The notes: a model not told the origin generated them from the sequence alone. 59,678 nt of DNA from Pseudomonas sp. R37(2017) (GCF_002113375.1 NZ_NEHO01000026.1:1-59678), one strand, 5' to 3'; positions 26,732-36,233 are shown, counted from the stretch's first letter. Numbers and translations are program-made.

Positions 26732-27598
26732 ATGGGCTATCTACTTTTTGTCACGCTGATCCAGGCGTTTTCCTTCAGTTTGATCGGCGAATACCTGGCC
26801 GGTCATGTCGACAGTTACTTCGCTGTGCTGGTACGCGTAATGCTGGCAGGGCTGGTGTTCATTCCACTGACTCGCTGGCGCTCGGTGGAACCGGCGTTCA
26901 TGCGCGGCATGCTGCTGATCGGCGCATTGCAGTTCGGTGTGACCTACGTCTGCCTGTACCTGAGCTTTCGCGTACTGACGGTGCCGGAAGTGCTGCTGTT
27001 CACCATCCTCACGCCATTGCACGTGACTCTGATTGAAGATGCACTGAATCGTCGCTTCAATCCCTGGGCCCTGATGGCGGCGCTGGTGGCCGTGGCGGGA
27101 GCGGCGGTGATTCGCTTCGACCGGATCAACCCGGACTTCTTCCTGGGCTTCCTGTTGCTGCAACTGGCCAACTTCACCTATGCAGCCGGGCAGGTGCTCT
27201 ACAAACACCTGGTCGCCCGCCACCCGAGCGACCTGCCGCATTACCGGCGTTTCGGCTACTTCTACCTCGGCGCACTGGCGGTGGCGTTGCCGGCGTTTCT
27301 GTTGTTCGGCAAACAGAACTTCCTGCCCGAAGCGCCGCTGCAATGGGGTGTGCTGCTGTTCCTCGGCCTGGTCTCCACGGCGTTGGGGCTTTACTGGTGG
27401 AACAAGGGTGCGTGCCTGGTCAACGGCGGGACATTGGCGGTGATGAACAACCTGCATGTGCCGGTGGGGTTGCTGATCAATCTGCTGATCTGGAATCAGC
27501 ATGAAGAGCTGGGGCGATTGTTTCTCGGTGGCGGGGTGATTCTGGCAGCGGTGTGGATCAGCCGGTTGGGGAACAAAGATGTTGCTCAATTGAAGTAG
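26732..27598 (+). CDS. DMT-superfamily (EamA) transporter
   Basis: The protein has 288 residues with about 10 helices. It begins MGYLLFVTLIQAFSFSLIGEYLAG and has EamA repeats; the second repeat contains LGLYWWNKGACLVNGGTLAVMNN, typical of carboxylate/amino-acid exporters. The ATG at 26732 has GAGGCGAG upstream. The substrate is unknown. Its family mate at 38013 is a distinct subfamily. Confidence 0.85.
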   Translation: MGYLLFVTLIQAFSFSLIGEYLAGHVDSYFAVLVRVMLAGLVFIPLTRWRSVEPAFMRGMLLIGALQFGVTYVCLYLSFRVLTVPEVLLFTILTPLHVTLIEDALNRRFNPWALMAALVAVAGAAVIRFDRINPDFFLGFLLLQLANFTYAAGQVLYKHLVARHPSDLPHYRRFGYFYLGALAVALPAFLLFGKQNFLPEAPLQWGVLLFLGLVSTALGLYWWNKGACLVNGGTLAVMNNLHVPVGLLINLLIWNQHEELGRLFLGGGVILAAVWISRLGNKDVAQLK

Positions 27599-27668
27599 GC
27601 CTTGTCGTCGACGCGGTTTTTTATTGGGTGAACCAGGAATCACCACTACGACGTATGGGCCGGCGGGC

Positions 27669-29147
27669 ATGATTAGTATTTTTGATATGAATGTTTTCAA
27701 CAGGATTCTGGCAGTACTCCTGATGGGGGGCGGTATTGTCGGCGCCGTGTTTGCCGAGGATTCTCGCAAGGATGAATTTGTAGACTTGGCGCTCAGCGAC
27801 CTTTCTACCGTTCATCAACTTATAGTGAGCGCCCACCCGGGGGCCATAGATCAGGAAAACAGCAATTTTTCTGACTGGGTTGAGCGGGGTTATTCGGAGG
27901 CGAAACAACTCTCTCGGCTTGTCGGGTCAAGGAGGGATGCTCAAGCTGTTCTGGGTTTTTATATTTCAGGGTTCAAGGATGGCCACGTAGGCATTTATCA
28001 ATCCAGAAAAGACAGATCTTCGTGGGCGGGCTTCATCCTGGACAAGAGAGGGGAGGATTTTGTTGTCAGTCATGTTGCAAAGGGGTGGCCTGTGCCCTTG
28101 CCTCCCGTCGATTCCAGAGTCATCTCATGTGACGGAAAAGCAGTCAGCGATATATTTGGTAATGAAATATCACCCTATGTAGATCGCAGACTGGATTTGA
28201 AATCTACCTGGAGTCACTTGGCCAGGCACTTGACTGTCGATGATGCCGACTATCCAGTACTCGCCAGAAAACGGGCAAACCAATGCCAGGTTGTTCTGTC
28301 GAGCGGAGTAAAGCAAAACCATGATCTGCTGTGGCAGGAGGATCGCGGGCAGTTAGCGGATGTTCTGCGTCAACCTCAACCGCCTCAGTCTGTCCAGAAC
28401 CTCGGAGGTGGACGGTATTGGGTGCATGCATCGAATTTCGCACCTTCGGCAGCCGAGAATGCATCCCTCGAGAAGATGCTCGATGTTCTCGAAAGTATCG
28501 ATGATGCCAGGTTGGTTGTACTTGATACACGTGGTAATCGTGGCGGTAACAGCCTGGTGGGGGCCAGGATCCTGTCTGCTTTGTTGGGTGACAAGTTTGC
28601 AAAAAGCCTGGATGGGTCCTCTCGTTCGTATGCAATGTGGCGGGTTTCTCCGCTGGCGCTTTCAACGCTCAATAACGCTCTGGCCAGTACGGAACGCGAT
28701 TACGGGAAAAGCAGCGAAGCCTACACATTTGTTTCAGCTTTGCGTGAGTCAATGAACGCTGCGCTTGAGGCGAAGAGAGACTGGTTGCGGCAGCCCGATA
28801 CGACTTCGCTCGATAAAGACCGTTCGAAAGATTCGAATCAGAAAACATTCAAGGGCCAGCTTGTGCTGGTTACCGATTCGTACTGTGCGAGTGCTTGTCT
28901 GGATTTTGCAGATGCCGTTCTAGCCGTTCCCGGAGCGACCCATTTCGGCTTATCGACGAGTGCTGACACGTTGTATATCGATATTGGTTCTCAGGCTTTG
29001 CCGAGCGGGGCGCAGTTCTGGTTGCCATTGAAAGTCTGGAGAGGTCGAGTGCGGGGAAATAATCAAAGTTATGATCCGCAATATGTTTTCGATGGCGACA
29101 TAAATGACACGTCCGCTGTTCAAAAGTGGGTTCTTGGTCACTTTTGA
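27669..29147 (+). CDS. Secreted S41-type peptidase-like protein
   Basis: The protein has about 492 residues. After a signal-like helix (ILAVLLMGGGIVGAVFA), there is a PDZ-like region (residues about 110-165) and an S41 core: RLVVLDTRGNRGGNSLV, the likely nucleophile serine in TDSYCASACLDFADA, and a final strand set. The catalytic lysine position is not clear, so activity is uncertain. Base composition is visibly AT-richer than the surrounding genes, suggesting acquisition. The start could be 27669 or 27687; neither has a strong ribosome site. Confidence 0.7.
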   Translation: MISIFDMNVFNRILAVLLMGGGIVGAVFAEDSRKDEFVDLALSDLSTVHQLIVSAHPGAIDQENSNFSDWVERGYSEAKQLSRLVGSRRDAQAVLGFYISGFKDGHVGIYQSRKDRSSWAGFILDKRGEDFVVSHVAKGWPVPLPPVDSRVISCDGKAVSDIFGNEISPYVDRRLDLKSTWSHLARHLTVDDADYPVLARKRANQCQVVLSSGVKQNHDLLWQEDRGQLADVLRQPQPPQSVQNLGGGRYWVHASNFAPSAAENASLEKMLDVLESIDDARLVVLDTRGNRGGNSLVGARILSALLGDKFAKSLDGSSRSYAMWRVSPLALSTLNNALASTERDYGKSSEAYTFVSALRESMNAALEAKRDWLRQPDTTSLDKDRSKDSNQKTFKGQLVLVTDSYCASACLDFADAVLAVPGATHFGLSTSADTLYIDIGSQALPSGAQFWLPLKVWRGRVRGNNQSYDPQYVFDGDINDTSAVQKWVLGHF

Positions 29148-29213
29148 ACAGGCCAGCTCCATGCCGCCGGTAGCTCGAAGCGTTTCGGCGGGAGTTTGCG
29201 GAGGAGGGGGGCA

Positions 29214-30512
29214 TTACATGATGTGTTTCTCGGCTTCGGGAATATGGCTCGCGCCAAGGACCGCCGGCAGCAATCCGGAGCGTAAGTCCCCGCCGCTCGG
29301 CTGCTGGTACAGGCTCAAGCCAAACTCTGGCAGTACCGCCAGCAGGTAGTCGAAAATATCCCCCTGGATCCGCTCGTAATCGGCCCACGCCGTGGTGCCG
29401 GTAAAACAGTAGATCTCCAGTGGAATGCCCTGGGCCGTGGTCTGCATCTGGCGAACCATGCAGGTCATGTTCGGCTGGATTCCCGGGTGACTCTTCAGGT
29501 AGGCCAGCGCATAGGCGCGGAATGTGCCGATGTTGGTCATGCGGCGGCGGTTGGCGGACATGGCCGCGACGTTGCCCTGGGCTTCGTTCCAGGCCTTGAG
29601 TTCGGCCTGTTTGCGGGTCATGTAGTCGGTGAGCAAGTGCACCTGGGACAGCTTCGACTCCTCATCGTCACGCAAAAAGCGTACGCCGCTGGCGTCGATG
29701 AACAGGCTGCGTTTGATCCGGCGACCACCAGAAGCCTGCATGCCGCGCCAGTTCTTGAACGACTCGGACATCAGGCGCCAGGTCGGGATCGAGACGATGG
29801 TCTTGTCGAAGTTCTGCACCTTGACCGTGTGCAGCGTGATGTCCACCACATCGCCATCGGCGCCCACCTGGGGCATTTCGATCCAGTCGCCGACCCGCAG
29901 CATGTCGTTGCTGGTCAACTGCACGCTGGCGACGAACGACAGCAGCGTGTCCTTGTACACCAATAGAATCACCGCCGACATGGCACCCAGGCCCGACAGC
30001 AGCAACAGCGGCGAGCGGTCGATCAGGGTGGCGACGATGATGATCGCGCCAAACACGTACAACACCATTTTCGCCAGTTGCACATAGCCTTTGATCGAGC
30101 GGGTGCGGGCGTGCTCGGTGCGGGCGTAGATGTCCAGCAGGGCGTTGAGCAGGGCGCTGACTGCCAGCAGCAGAAACAGGAAGGTGAAAGACAGCGCGAC
30201 GTTGCCGAGGAAATTCAGGCTGGATTTGCTCAGGTCCGGCACCAGATTGAGACCGAACTGGATTACCAGTGACGGCGTGATCTGTGCCAGGCGATGGAAC
30301 ACCTTGTTCTGCAGGAAATCATTGACCCAATGCAAGGCCGGCTGGCGGCCGAGCATTTTGGTCGCGTGCAATATGAGGTAACGCGCCACCCGTCCGAGGA
30401 ACAGCGCAATCGCCAACAGCAACAACAGCGACAGGCTGGAGTGCACGAGCGGGTGCTGATCGAGGGCACCCCAAAGGTCCAGGACGTTGGTCCAGAGCTG
30501 TTTGATATCCAT
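29214..30512 (-). CDS. Mechanosensitive ion channel, YbdG-like
   Basis: The protein has 432 residues. About five transmembrane helices end in an MscS pore-type helix (LLLLSGLGAMSAVILLVYKD), followed by the beta domain SNDMLRVGDWIEMPQVG and TVKVQNFDKTIVSIPT. The length and large soluble C-terminus match the YbdG miniconductance family that protects against mild hypo-osmotic stress. The ATG at 30512 (MDIKQLW) is preferred to the TTG two codons upstream. It is divergent from the DEAD-box helicase. Confidence 0.88.
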   Translation of the reverse strand: MDIKQLWTNVLDLWGALDQHPLVHSSLSLLLLLAIALFLGRVARYLILHATKMLGRQPALHWVNDFLQNKVFHRLAQITPSLVIQFGLNLVPDLSKSSLNFLGNVALSFTFLFLLLAVSALLNALLDIYARTEHARTRSIKGYVQLAKMVLYVFGAIIIVATLIDRSPLLLLSGLGAMSAVILLVYKDTLLSFVASVQLTSNDMLRVGDWIEMPQVGADGDVVDITLHTVKVQNFDKTIVSIPTWRLMSESFKNWRGMQASGGRRIKRSLFIDASGVRFLRDDEESKLSQVHLLTDYMTRKQAELKAWNEAQGNVAAMSANRRRMTNIGTFRAYALAYLKSHPGIQPNMTCMVRQMQTTAQGIPLEIYCFTGTTAWADYERIQGDIFDYLLAVLPEFGLSLYQQPSGGDLRSGLLPAVLGASHIPEAEKHIM

Positions 30513-30704
30513 TGTCAAAAACGATTCTTCTGTAGGGCGCGAGAGGGGATTAGAGCATTCAAGACGCTTTGTATTACGTTTGGAGAAAAATCAGGCAACA
30601 AAAAACCAACTGTTTACCGCCATTTGCATAAAGAAACTCGGCCTGAGCGCTCGAAACCGTTACCCTATGCAGCTGTTTTTTTGCATTTCTTCGAGGTAGC
30701 ACCC

Positions 30705-32045
30705 GTGTTTTCCCAATTCGCCCTGCACGAACGCCTGCTCAAAGCCGTGGCCGAGCTGAAATTTGTCGAGCCAACGCCTGTGCAAGCCGCGGCCATCCCG
30801 CTGGCGCTCCAGGGGCGTGACCTGCGGGTGACGGCGCAAACCGGTAGCGGCAAAACCGCTGCATTCGTTTTGCCCATCCTCAACCGTCTGATCGGCCCGG
30901 CGAAAATCCGCGTCAGCATCAAGACCCTGATCCTGCTGCCGACTCGCGAACTGGCCCAGCAGACGCTGAAGGAAGTTGAACGCTTCTCGCAGTTCACTTT
31001 CATCAAGTCCGGCCTGATCACCGGTGGTGAAGACTTCAAGGTCCAGGCCGCGATGCTGCGCAAGGTGCCGGACATCCTGATCGGTACGCCGGGCCGGATG
31101 ATCGAGCAGTTGAACGCCGGCAACCTCGACCTCAAGGATGTCGAAGTCCTGGTGCTCGACGAAGCCGACCGCATGCTTGACATGGGCTTTGCCGAAGACG
31201 TGCAGCGTCTGGTGGACGAATGCCCGAACCGTCAGCAGACCATGCTGTTCTCCGCCACCACCGGTGGTTCCGGTCTGCGCGAAATGGTCGCCAAGGTCCT
31301 GAACAACCCTGAGCACTTGCAGCTCAACGCGGTCAGCCAGCTGAACGACGCTACCCGTCAGCAAATCATCACCGCTGACCACAACCAGCACAAAGAACAG
31401 ATCGTCAACTGGCTGCTGGCCAACGAGACCTACCAGAAGGCAATCATCTTCACCAACACCCGGGTCATGGCCGACCGCATCTACGGCCGCCTGGTGGCGC
31501 AGGAATACAAGGCGTTCGTGCTGCACGGCGAGAAAGACCAGAAGGATCGCAAACTGGCGATCGACCGCCTGAAGCAGGGCAGCGTGAAAATCCTCGTGGC
31601 CACCGACGTCGCCGCTCGCGGCCTGGATGTCGACGGCTTGGACCTGGTGATCAACTTCGACATGCCGCGCAGTGGCGACGAATATGTGCACCGCATCGGT
31701 CGCACCGGCCGCGCCGGCAACGACGGCCTGGCCATCTCGCTGATCTGCCACGGCGACTGGAACCTGATGTCGAGCATCGAGCGCTACCTCAAGCAGAGCT
31801 TCGAGCGCCGTACCATCAAAGAAGTCAAAGGTACTTACAGCGGACCGAAAAAGGTCAAGGCCTCGGGTAAAGCCGCCGGTACGAAGAAGAAAAAGACCGA
31901 CGCCAAGGGCGACAAGAAGAAAACTGCCGCCAAGACCCCGACCCGGCGCAAGACCGCCAACCGGCCCAAGAGCGACTCGCTGGTGAGCAAGGACGGCATG
32001 GCCCCGCTCAAGCGCCGCAAGCCGGAAGCGCCAGCGGCTGAGTAA
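30705..32045 (+). CDS. DEAD-box ATP-dependent RNA helicase
   Basis: The protein has 446 residues. The Q motif is near the start (FVEPTPVQAAAIPLALQGR), motif I is AQTGSGKT, motif II is VLDEADRML, SAT follows, and motif VI is HRIGRTGRAG. A very basic, Lys/Ala-rich tail of about 75 residues follows the helicase core and likely binds RNA. The GTG at 30705 has CGAGG upstream and gives the expected start FSQFALHERLLKAV. Upstream in-frame codons belong to the divergent promoter region. It is similar to RhlE/SrmB-class enzymes, probably for ribosome assembly or cold growth. Confidence 0.88.
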   Translation: MFSQFALHERLLKAVAELKFVEPTPVQAAAIPLALQGRDLRVTAQTGSGKTAAFVLPILNRLIGPAKIRVSIKTLILLPTRELAQQTLKEVERFSQFTFIKSGLITGGEDFKVQAAMLRKVPDILIGTPGRMIEQLNAGNLDLKDVEVLVLDEADRMLDMGFAEDVQRLVDECPNRQQTMLFSATTGGSGLREMVAKVLNNPEHLQLNAVSQLNDATRQQIITADHNQHKEQIVNWLLANETYQKAIIFTNTRVMADRIYGRLVAQEYKAFVLHGEKDQKDRKLAIDRLKQGSVKILVATDVAARGLDVDGLDLVINFDMPRSGDEYVHRIGRTGRAGNDGLAISLICHGDWNLMSSIERYLKQSFERRTIKEVKGTYSGPKKVKASGKAAGTKKKKTDAKGDKKKTAAKTPTRRKTANRPKSDSLVSKDGMAPLKRRKPEAPAAE

Positions 32046-32065
32046 GTCGTTGTAGAAGGTCCACG

Positions 32066-32094
32066 AAAAACCCGGACGGTTTCCGGGTTTTTTT
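32066..32094 (+). terminator. Rho-independent terminator
   Basis: AAACCCGGA and TCCGGGTTT pair over a short loop, with runs of A before and T after. It can serve the helicase gene and the convergent small gene. Confidence 0.92.
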
Positions 32095-32108
32095 ATGCCT
32101 GGCGTTTA

Positions 32109-32384
32109 TCAGCCTTCGGTTTTTTCCTCAGCCGACTCCAGCTCCTTCAAACGCTGATCGATCAACTGACACTTGTCCGGCAGGTCCTTGGCGGCAGTGC
32201 CCAGATCCATCTTCTGCAATTCATCGTTGATTTCCCTGGCCTTGGCCGGATTCTGCTCGGTAAGCCTGGCCACTTGCCGGGCCAGTTGGTCGCGTTTGGC
32301 GATGGCTTCTTCGGGGGTGCAGGCCCAGGCGGGCAAGGTACAAGCGAGGGCGATAGCGAGGGTCAGCTTGCTCAGGGTTTTCAT
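32109..32384 (-). CDS. Small secreted protein, unknown function
   Basis: The protein has 91 residues. A signal peptide (MKTLSKLTLAIALACTLPAWA) is cut before CTPEEAIAKRDQL. The mature part is a helical, charged segment with two cysteines (near residues 22 and 72) and probable coiled-coil character. It is convergent with the helicase gene across a shared terminator. No function is recognised. Confidence 0.75.
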   Translation of the reverse strand: MKTLSKLTLAIALACTLPAWACTPEEAIAKRDQLARQVARLTEQNPAKAREINDELQKMDLGTAAKDLPDKCQLIDQRLKELESAEEKTEG

Positions 32385-32526
32385 AAGTGTCCTCTGTTCC
32401 GGTCATGGCAGATATCCGGTTGAGGGGACAACGGCAAGATAAGTTCAGCCGAAGTGGCGAATGATTCCGGTATGGGAGCCCAACAAAAAACGACGTTAGA
32501 GTCGATTCTGTTTGCTCACGCCTCGA

Positions 32527-33309
32527 TTACTTGACCGCAATGAATCCTCTTTCCATGGAGATATGCTTGTTTCCATATTTATGAAAAATCGGCACTACAC
32601 GTGCAGAGGCGCTGCAGACTTTCTGTAACAAGTCGATGGGACGCTGGCCCATGGCAGAAATTTCCCACTCAGCGCCCTTCAAGAAAGGCACACCATAATG
32701 AAAGCTTTCAATTGTTGAGAAGCCGATCTCATTTAACGTTTTTTCGATGAGTTCTTTGGAGTGAAATACGTGTTTTGACCAGTTTTCAGGGCACCAGTTT
32801 TTCCACAGTTGTGCGCCAACAGCTTCCATGTTCGGCATCGAAAAAAGCAACCTGCCGTTTTTTTTCAACGCGCAAAATGATTTCTCGAGCATAGGTCCCG
32901 GATCAATGAAATGTTCCAGGACACCCCAGTGAACGACGGTGTCGTATTGCTGATCAGGCACCCAGCTGCAGATGTCGGCGTTGAGGAAGTGGCCTGAGCA
33001 TTGATTGATATCAAAGAGCTCCTTGACTACCTTCAGGCCTTCATCCGAGAAGTCGAGTGCGGTGACGTCTGCGTCCATCCATTTTTTCATGGACAAGAGG
33101 CGTTTGTTTTCACCGCCACCTCCCAGTTCGAGAATACGAGAGCCCTTGAGCGAACCAAGCCGTTCATGAATCAACTTGGCGAAGAGGCCATTTTTCCCGT
33201 AGTAGAAATCTGAACTGCTCAAGGTAGACAGCGAGGACTGTGCAGGGGACCACACACCGTCCCAGTAGCTTTCGTCAGTCACCTTATTCTGGTCTTGTCG
33301 TCCTGACAT
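32527..33309 (-). CDS. Class I SAM-dependent methyltransferase
   Basis: The protein has 260 residues. Motif I is ILELGGGGENKRLL, the acidic strand end is VTALDFSDEG, and the post-I region is YDTVVHWGVLEHFIDPG. This is a methyltransferase-11/23-like fold acting on a small molecule, possibly as a sugar or polyketide tailoring enzyme. The ATG at 33309 is chosen because GGAGAG precedes it. The gene is AT-richer than its neighbours and uses more A/T-ending codons, which suggests a horizontal origin. No biosynthetic partner lies beside it. Confidence 0.8.
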   Translation of the reverse strand: MSGRQDQNKVTDESYWDGVWSPAQSSLSTLSSSDFYYGKNGLFAKLIHERLGSLKGSRILELGGGGENKRLLSMKKWMDADVTALDFSDEGLKVVKELFDINQCSGHFLNADICSWVPDQQYDTVVHWGVLEHFIDPGPMLEKSFCALKKNGRLLFSMPNMEAVGAQLWKNWCPENWSKHVFHSKELIEKTLNEIGFSTIESFHYGVPFLKGAEWEISAMGQRPIDLLQKVCSASARVVPIFHKYGNKHISMERGFIAVK

Positions 33310-33424
33310 GAATCTCTCCATTTGTTTTTTTAGTGTTGTAACCCTAAGCCGGTCTTGAGCGTAGCCTAAAAAAAAGACAGTTCTGCGGTCAGCCGTCGGC
33401 TGACTTTCCGTGCGGGGCGGGTCT

Positions 33425-33500
33425 CTTCGCGAGCAGGCTCGCTCCGAAAGAGGTCATCGCGAGTACAGGTCCAGTGTGGGAGCGAACCCTCTCGCGATGG
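33425..33500. repeat. Degenerate REP pair
   Basis: TTCGCGAGCAGGCTCGCTCC and GTGTGGGAGCGAACCCTCTCGCGATGG are both mismatched against the local consensus. They lie between the methyltransferase start and the DUF899 stop. Confidence 0.6.
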
Positions 33501-33514
33501 CCTCGACGCGGTGA

Positions 33515-34249
33515 TTAACCGCCATGGCAGCAGCTGGATTGCGCTTGCTCTTCGTAGCGGTCGTGATGCCGTACCCACTCCATGATTTCGTCTTCGTTGC
33601 GGCCTTTGGGCGTCAGGTCGAGGTAATTGTAGGCGCCGACCAGCAGGTCCAGGCCCCGGGCATAAGTGGAGTAGGTATGGAAGATTTCTCCGGCGTCATT
33701 GCGATAAAAAACGCTGAGACCGGGGAGTTCTTCCTCGGATCCGTCGGTTTTTTCGTAGTTGTACGTAGCCTTCCCGGCGGCGACGTCTTCCGCTCGGGCA
33801 CAGACGCCAAAGTCGTAGTTGAAATCGCATCCTTCTGACGATAGCCAGTCGAACTTCCAGCCCATACGCCGTTTGAAGGCCTGGAATTCGGCGAACGGTG
33901 CGTGGGAAACCGCTACCACGGCCACGTCATGATGGGCCAGGTGCAGGTTGGCGCCGTCGATGTGATCGCTGAGGTACGAGCAACCGGGGCAGCCCTCGTC
34001 CCAGCCCTCGGCGAACATGAAGTGGTAGATCACCAACTGGCTGCGCCCCCCGAACAGATCCGCCAGTTTCAGTTCGCCATTGGGTCCCTGGAAGTGGTAG
34101 TCCTTGTCGATTTTCACCCAGGGCAGGGCGCGGCGTTCGGCACTGAGTTTGTCCCTTTCCTTGGTGAAGGCTTTCTCGCGGGCCAGGTGCTGTTTGCGAG
34201 CGGCGAGCCATTCTTCCCGCGATACGACGGGATGGTTCTGAATGTTCAT
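33515..34249 (-). CDS. DUF899 thioredoxin-fold protein
   Basis: The protein has 244 residues. The DUF899 start MNIQNHPVVSREEWLAAR leads into a thioredoxin-like core, with the peroxiredoxin/thioredoxin-type EGCPGCSYLSDHIDG near residue 85 holding a CxxC motif. The C-terminus ends in a Cys-Cys pair (QSSCCHGG). Conserved tail text includes GLSVFYRNDAGEIFHTYSTYARG. The function is unknown; a redox role is inferred from the CxxC. Confidence 0.85.
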   Translation of the reverse strand: MNIQNHPVVSREEWLAARKQHLAREKAFTKERDKLSAERRALPWVKIDKDYHFQGPNGELKLADLFGGRSQLVIYHFMFAEGWDEGCPGCSYLSDHIDGANLHLAHHDVAVVAVSHAPFAEFQAFKRRMGWKFDWLSSEGCDFNYDFGVCARAEDVAAGKATYNYEKTDGSEEELPGLSVFYRNDAGEIFHTYSTYARGLDLLVGAYNYLDLTPKGRNEDEIMEWVRHHDRYEEQAQSSCCHGG

Positions 34250-34320
34250 GTTGTTTTCTCCTGCGTGGGGCGGGGAGGTGACTTACACAGCCTAGTCGTT
34301 TGGCTTGCGTGGATTTCGAC

Positions 34321-34446
34321 ATGCCGCCGGTCGGTCGTCGGCAACAACCTGGCAATGATCACCCGCGACAGGTACTGGACGAGCAGGAGGATGCGCTGGA
34401 TGAGGCGACGTTCGATGAGGTAGCGTCGAAGGCGCAGATTGCCTGA
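34321..34446 (+). CDS. Possible small protein (41 residues), unconfirmed
   Basis: An ATG at 34321 opens a 41-residue frame that is basic in its first half and acidic in its second (DEQEDALDEATFDEVASKAQ). It is divergent from the DUF899 gene. There is no obvious ribosome site, so it could be a relic or chance frame. The acidic helix-like tail is the only reason it is listed. Confidence 0.25.
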   Translation: MPPVGRRQQPGNDHPRQVLDEQEDALDEATFDEVASKAQIA

Positions 34447-34459
34447 CGTTGTGTGATCC

Positions 34460-34546
34460 CTGGGGGAGCGAGCTCGCGATTGCAATGTCACATTCAGCAT
34501 TGATGTTGACTGATACAGCGCAATCGAGAGCAGGCTCGTTTCCACA
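34460..34546. repeat. Degenerate REP pair
   Basis: GGGGGAGCGAGCTCGCGATTG and CAATCGAGAGCAGGCTCGTTTCCACA are eroded REP half-sites in inverse orientation. Confidence 0.55.
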
Positions 34547-34563
34547 TGGGGCTTGCGTAGGTC

Positions 34564-35433
34564 TCAGCCTTGTTTCGCCGCTTTCAGGCACTTCAAGTCA
34601 CTGAAATCCTGCTTCACGCCTTCGATTTTCTTCAGCAATCGTTCGCGCTGGTTTGGCGTGCTGTCCGCCATCAGATCCACGAACAGTGAACGCGCCTGGG
34701 CTTCGGTGTTGGCGAAGGCTTGACGATAGGCGGGCGTCCACAAGCTTTCACGATTGACCAGAAGTATCTCGATCCGTTGTGGGAATTGTGGACTGTGGCG
34801 TTGCGCAACGGCAGCGCTGAACTGCTTCTGCCAATGGGCCCGGTTGGCAATCCACTGGGTGTTCTGATCGCCCAAGGCGCTGGACCATGTGGTTATCCGT
34901 TGTCGCTGGGTGCTGTTCAGTGGCCCGAACCAGTCGTTCAGGCGCTTTTCCATGCGTTCGCCACGTTCCTTGATCTGCTGGTCGAGGGACGGCTTGAGGT
35001 ATGCCTCCTGGCGTTTGCGCTGGTCCTTGGCAAAGGCCTCATTCATCTCGGCGACTTGATGATCATCCAGCCCTTGCAGTAGTTCGATGGCCGAAGGGGT
35101 GATTTCCCGCGCGATCTCGGCGATCGCCTGTTCGGCTTCGTGGGTACGGGCCTGCAAGGCGGCATCGCTGACCTGGTCGGTGGCGATCATGGTCTGCAAG
35201 CGGTCAAGCCAGTCGAGGTAGCCGGGTAATTGGGTGGTGCAGTGCCAGTTCAGGTGTTCCTTCAGGCGTTCGTCCAGCCAGCTTTTTTGCTCGCCGTTCA
35301 TGTCCAGGTAGTCGCTGAGTGTCCACGGGATGATCACGTCGAGGTTGCGATAAGCCAGACCTATGCGGCTGCAGGCGCCGAGAGCGAGGGCAACGGTCAG
35401 GACCATGGCGATGTAATTGAACCAGCGGGACAT
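34564..35433 (-). CDS. DUF6279-type lipoprotein
   Basis: The protein has 289 residues. A lipoprotein signal (VLTVALALGAC) puts the lipidated cysteine at position 21. The rest is helical and charged, rich in Gln, Arg and Glu, with the characteristic WTLSDYLDMNGEQKSWLDERL near residue 37. It is probably anchored in the outer membrane. It is related to a family of pseudomonad lipoproteins of unknown role. Confidence 0.8.
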   Translation of the reverse strand: MSRWFNYIAMVLTVALALGACSRIGLAYRNLDVIIPWTLSDYLDMNGEQKSWLDERLKEHLNWHCTTQLPGYLDWLDRLQTMIATDQVSDAALQARTHEAEQAIAEIAREITPSAIELLQGLDDHQVAEMNEAFAKDQRKRQEAYLKPSLDQQIKERGERMEKRLNDWFGPLNSTQRQRITTWSSALGDQNTQWIANRAHWQKQFSAAVAQRHSPQFPQRIEILLVNRESLWTPAYRQAFANTEAQARSLFVDLMADSTPNQRERLLKKIEGVKQDFSDLKCLKAAKQG

Positions 35434-35510
35434 GGGCGAATCCTTGCTAAAGCCAGCATTCGGGGGCTGATTCTCATGTGAGCCCGGGTTGAGCCCGGCA
35501 GTTCAGCCGA

Positions 35511-36233
35511 TCAATGGAATACGTGTTCGGCCTTGAGGGTAACCAGCCCGTCGCACTGGCTGTTGTGCCCGGCGTAAGCCGAACAATCGCTGCCGCGCAG
35601 ACTGGAGTCACTGTAGATCAGGTCAAGGTCGATACCCATGAACGGACGGGACAATTTCAGCGACCAATCGGTAAAACTTCCTACGTATCCGCCATCCACC
35701 GCCACTGGTGCGTTGAATTGATGGCTGGTGTATTTCAGGCTGATGCCGATACCGAATGGTTGATTGCCGCTCAAATTGGCGAACAGGGTGTTGTTCTGTT
35801 TGTCCGGGTCATTGCTGAAGGCGATGCCGAATCGGCTGCCGAGCAGAGTCAGGCCGCCGAACAGTTCCTGGCTGTCGGGGGTCGTGACTTCGGGGTAGCT
35901 GTAGCGGATCAGACCCACTTCGTAGCCGAGGACCTGGTCGAAAGGCTGTTTAAAGCCCATGTAGGAGTCGATCTCGAGGTTTTTCCCAGAGCTGATGCCC
36001 ATGCTGGGCGTCCATTGGCCTACATAGAAACCGCTCTCGTGGCTCAGGTCCAGGCCACCGTGGAACGAGCCGACGGCCGAAGGTTTGACCAGGCCCTGGG
36101 CCATGCTGCGGGTGGGAGTGGTACCGAGCTTGAGGTCGAAGGCTCCCATCTCGCGCTGGAAGATTTGTGCATGTGCTTCAGAGCAGGCCAACAGGCTGCC
36201 GAGCAATGCCGATAAACAGGAAAGTTTGAACAT
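35511..36233 (-). CDS. TorF-type putative porin / outer-membrane beta-barrel
   Basis: The protein has 240 residues. A signal peptide ends at AHA; the mature protein has alternating strands typical of a small barrel and a final aromatic residue pattern (VTLKAEHVFH). Segments GGLDLSHESGFYVGQWTPSM and EVGLIRYSYPEV match the family called gcw_chp/TorF. The transported compound is unknown. It follows the lipoprotein gene on the same strand but has its own spacing of 77 bases. Confidence 0.75.
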   Translation of the reverse strand: MFKLSCLSALLGSLLACSEAHAQIFQREMGAFDLKLGTTPTRSMAQGLVKPSAVGSFHGGLDLSHESGFYVGQWTPSMGISSGKNLEIDSYMGFKQPFDQVLGYEVGLIRYSYPEVTTPDSQELFGGLTLLGSRFGIAFSNDPDKQNNTLFANLSGNQPFGIGISLKYTSHQFNAPVAVDGGYVGSFTDWSLKLSRPFMGIDLDLIYSDSSLRGSDCSAYAGHNSQCDGLVTLKAEHVFH

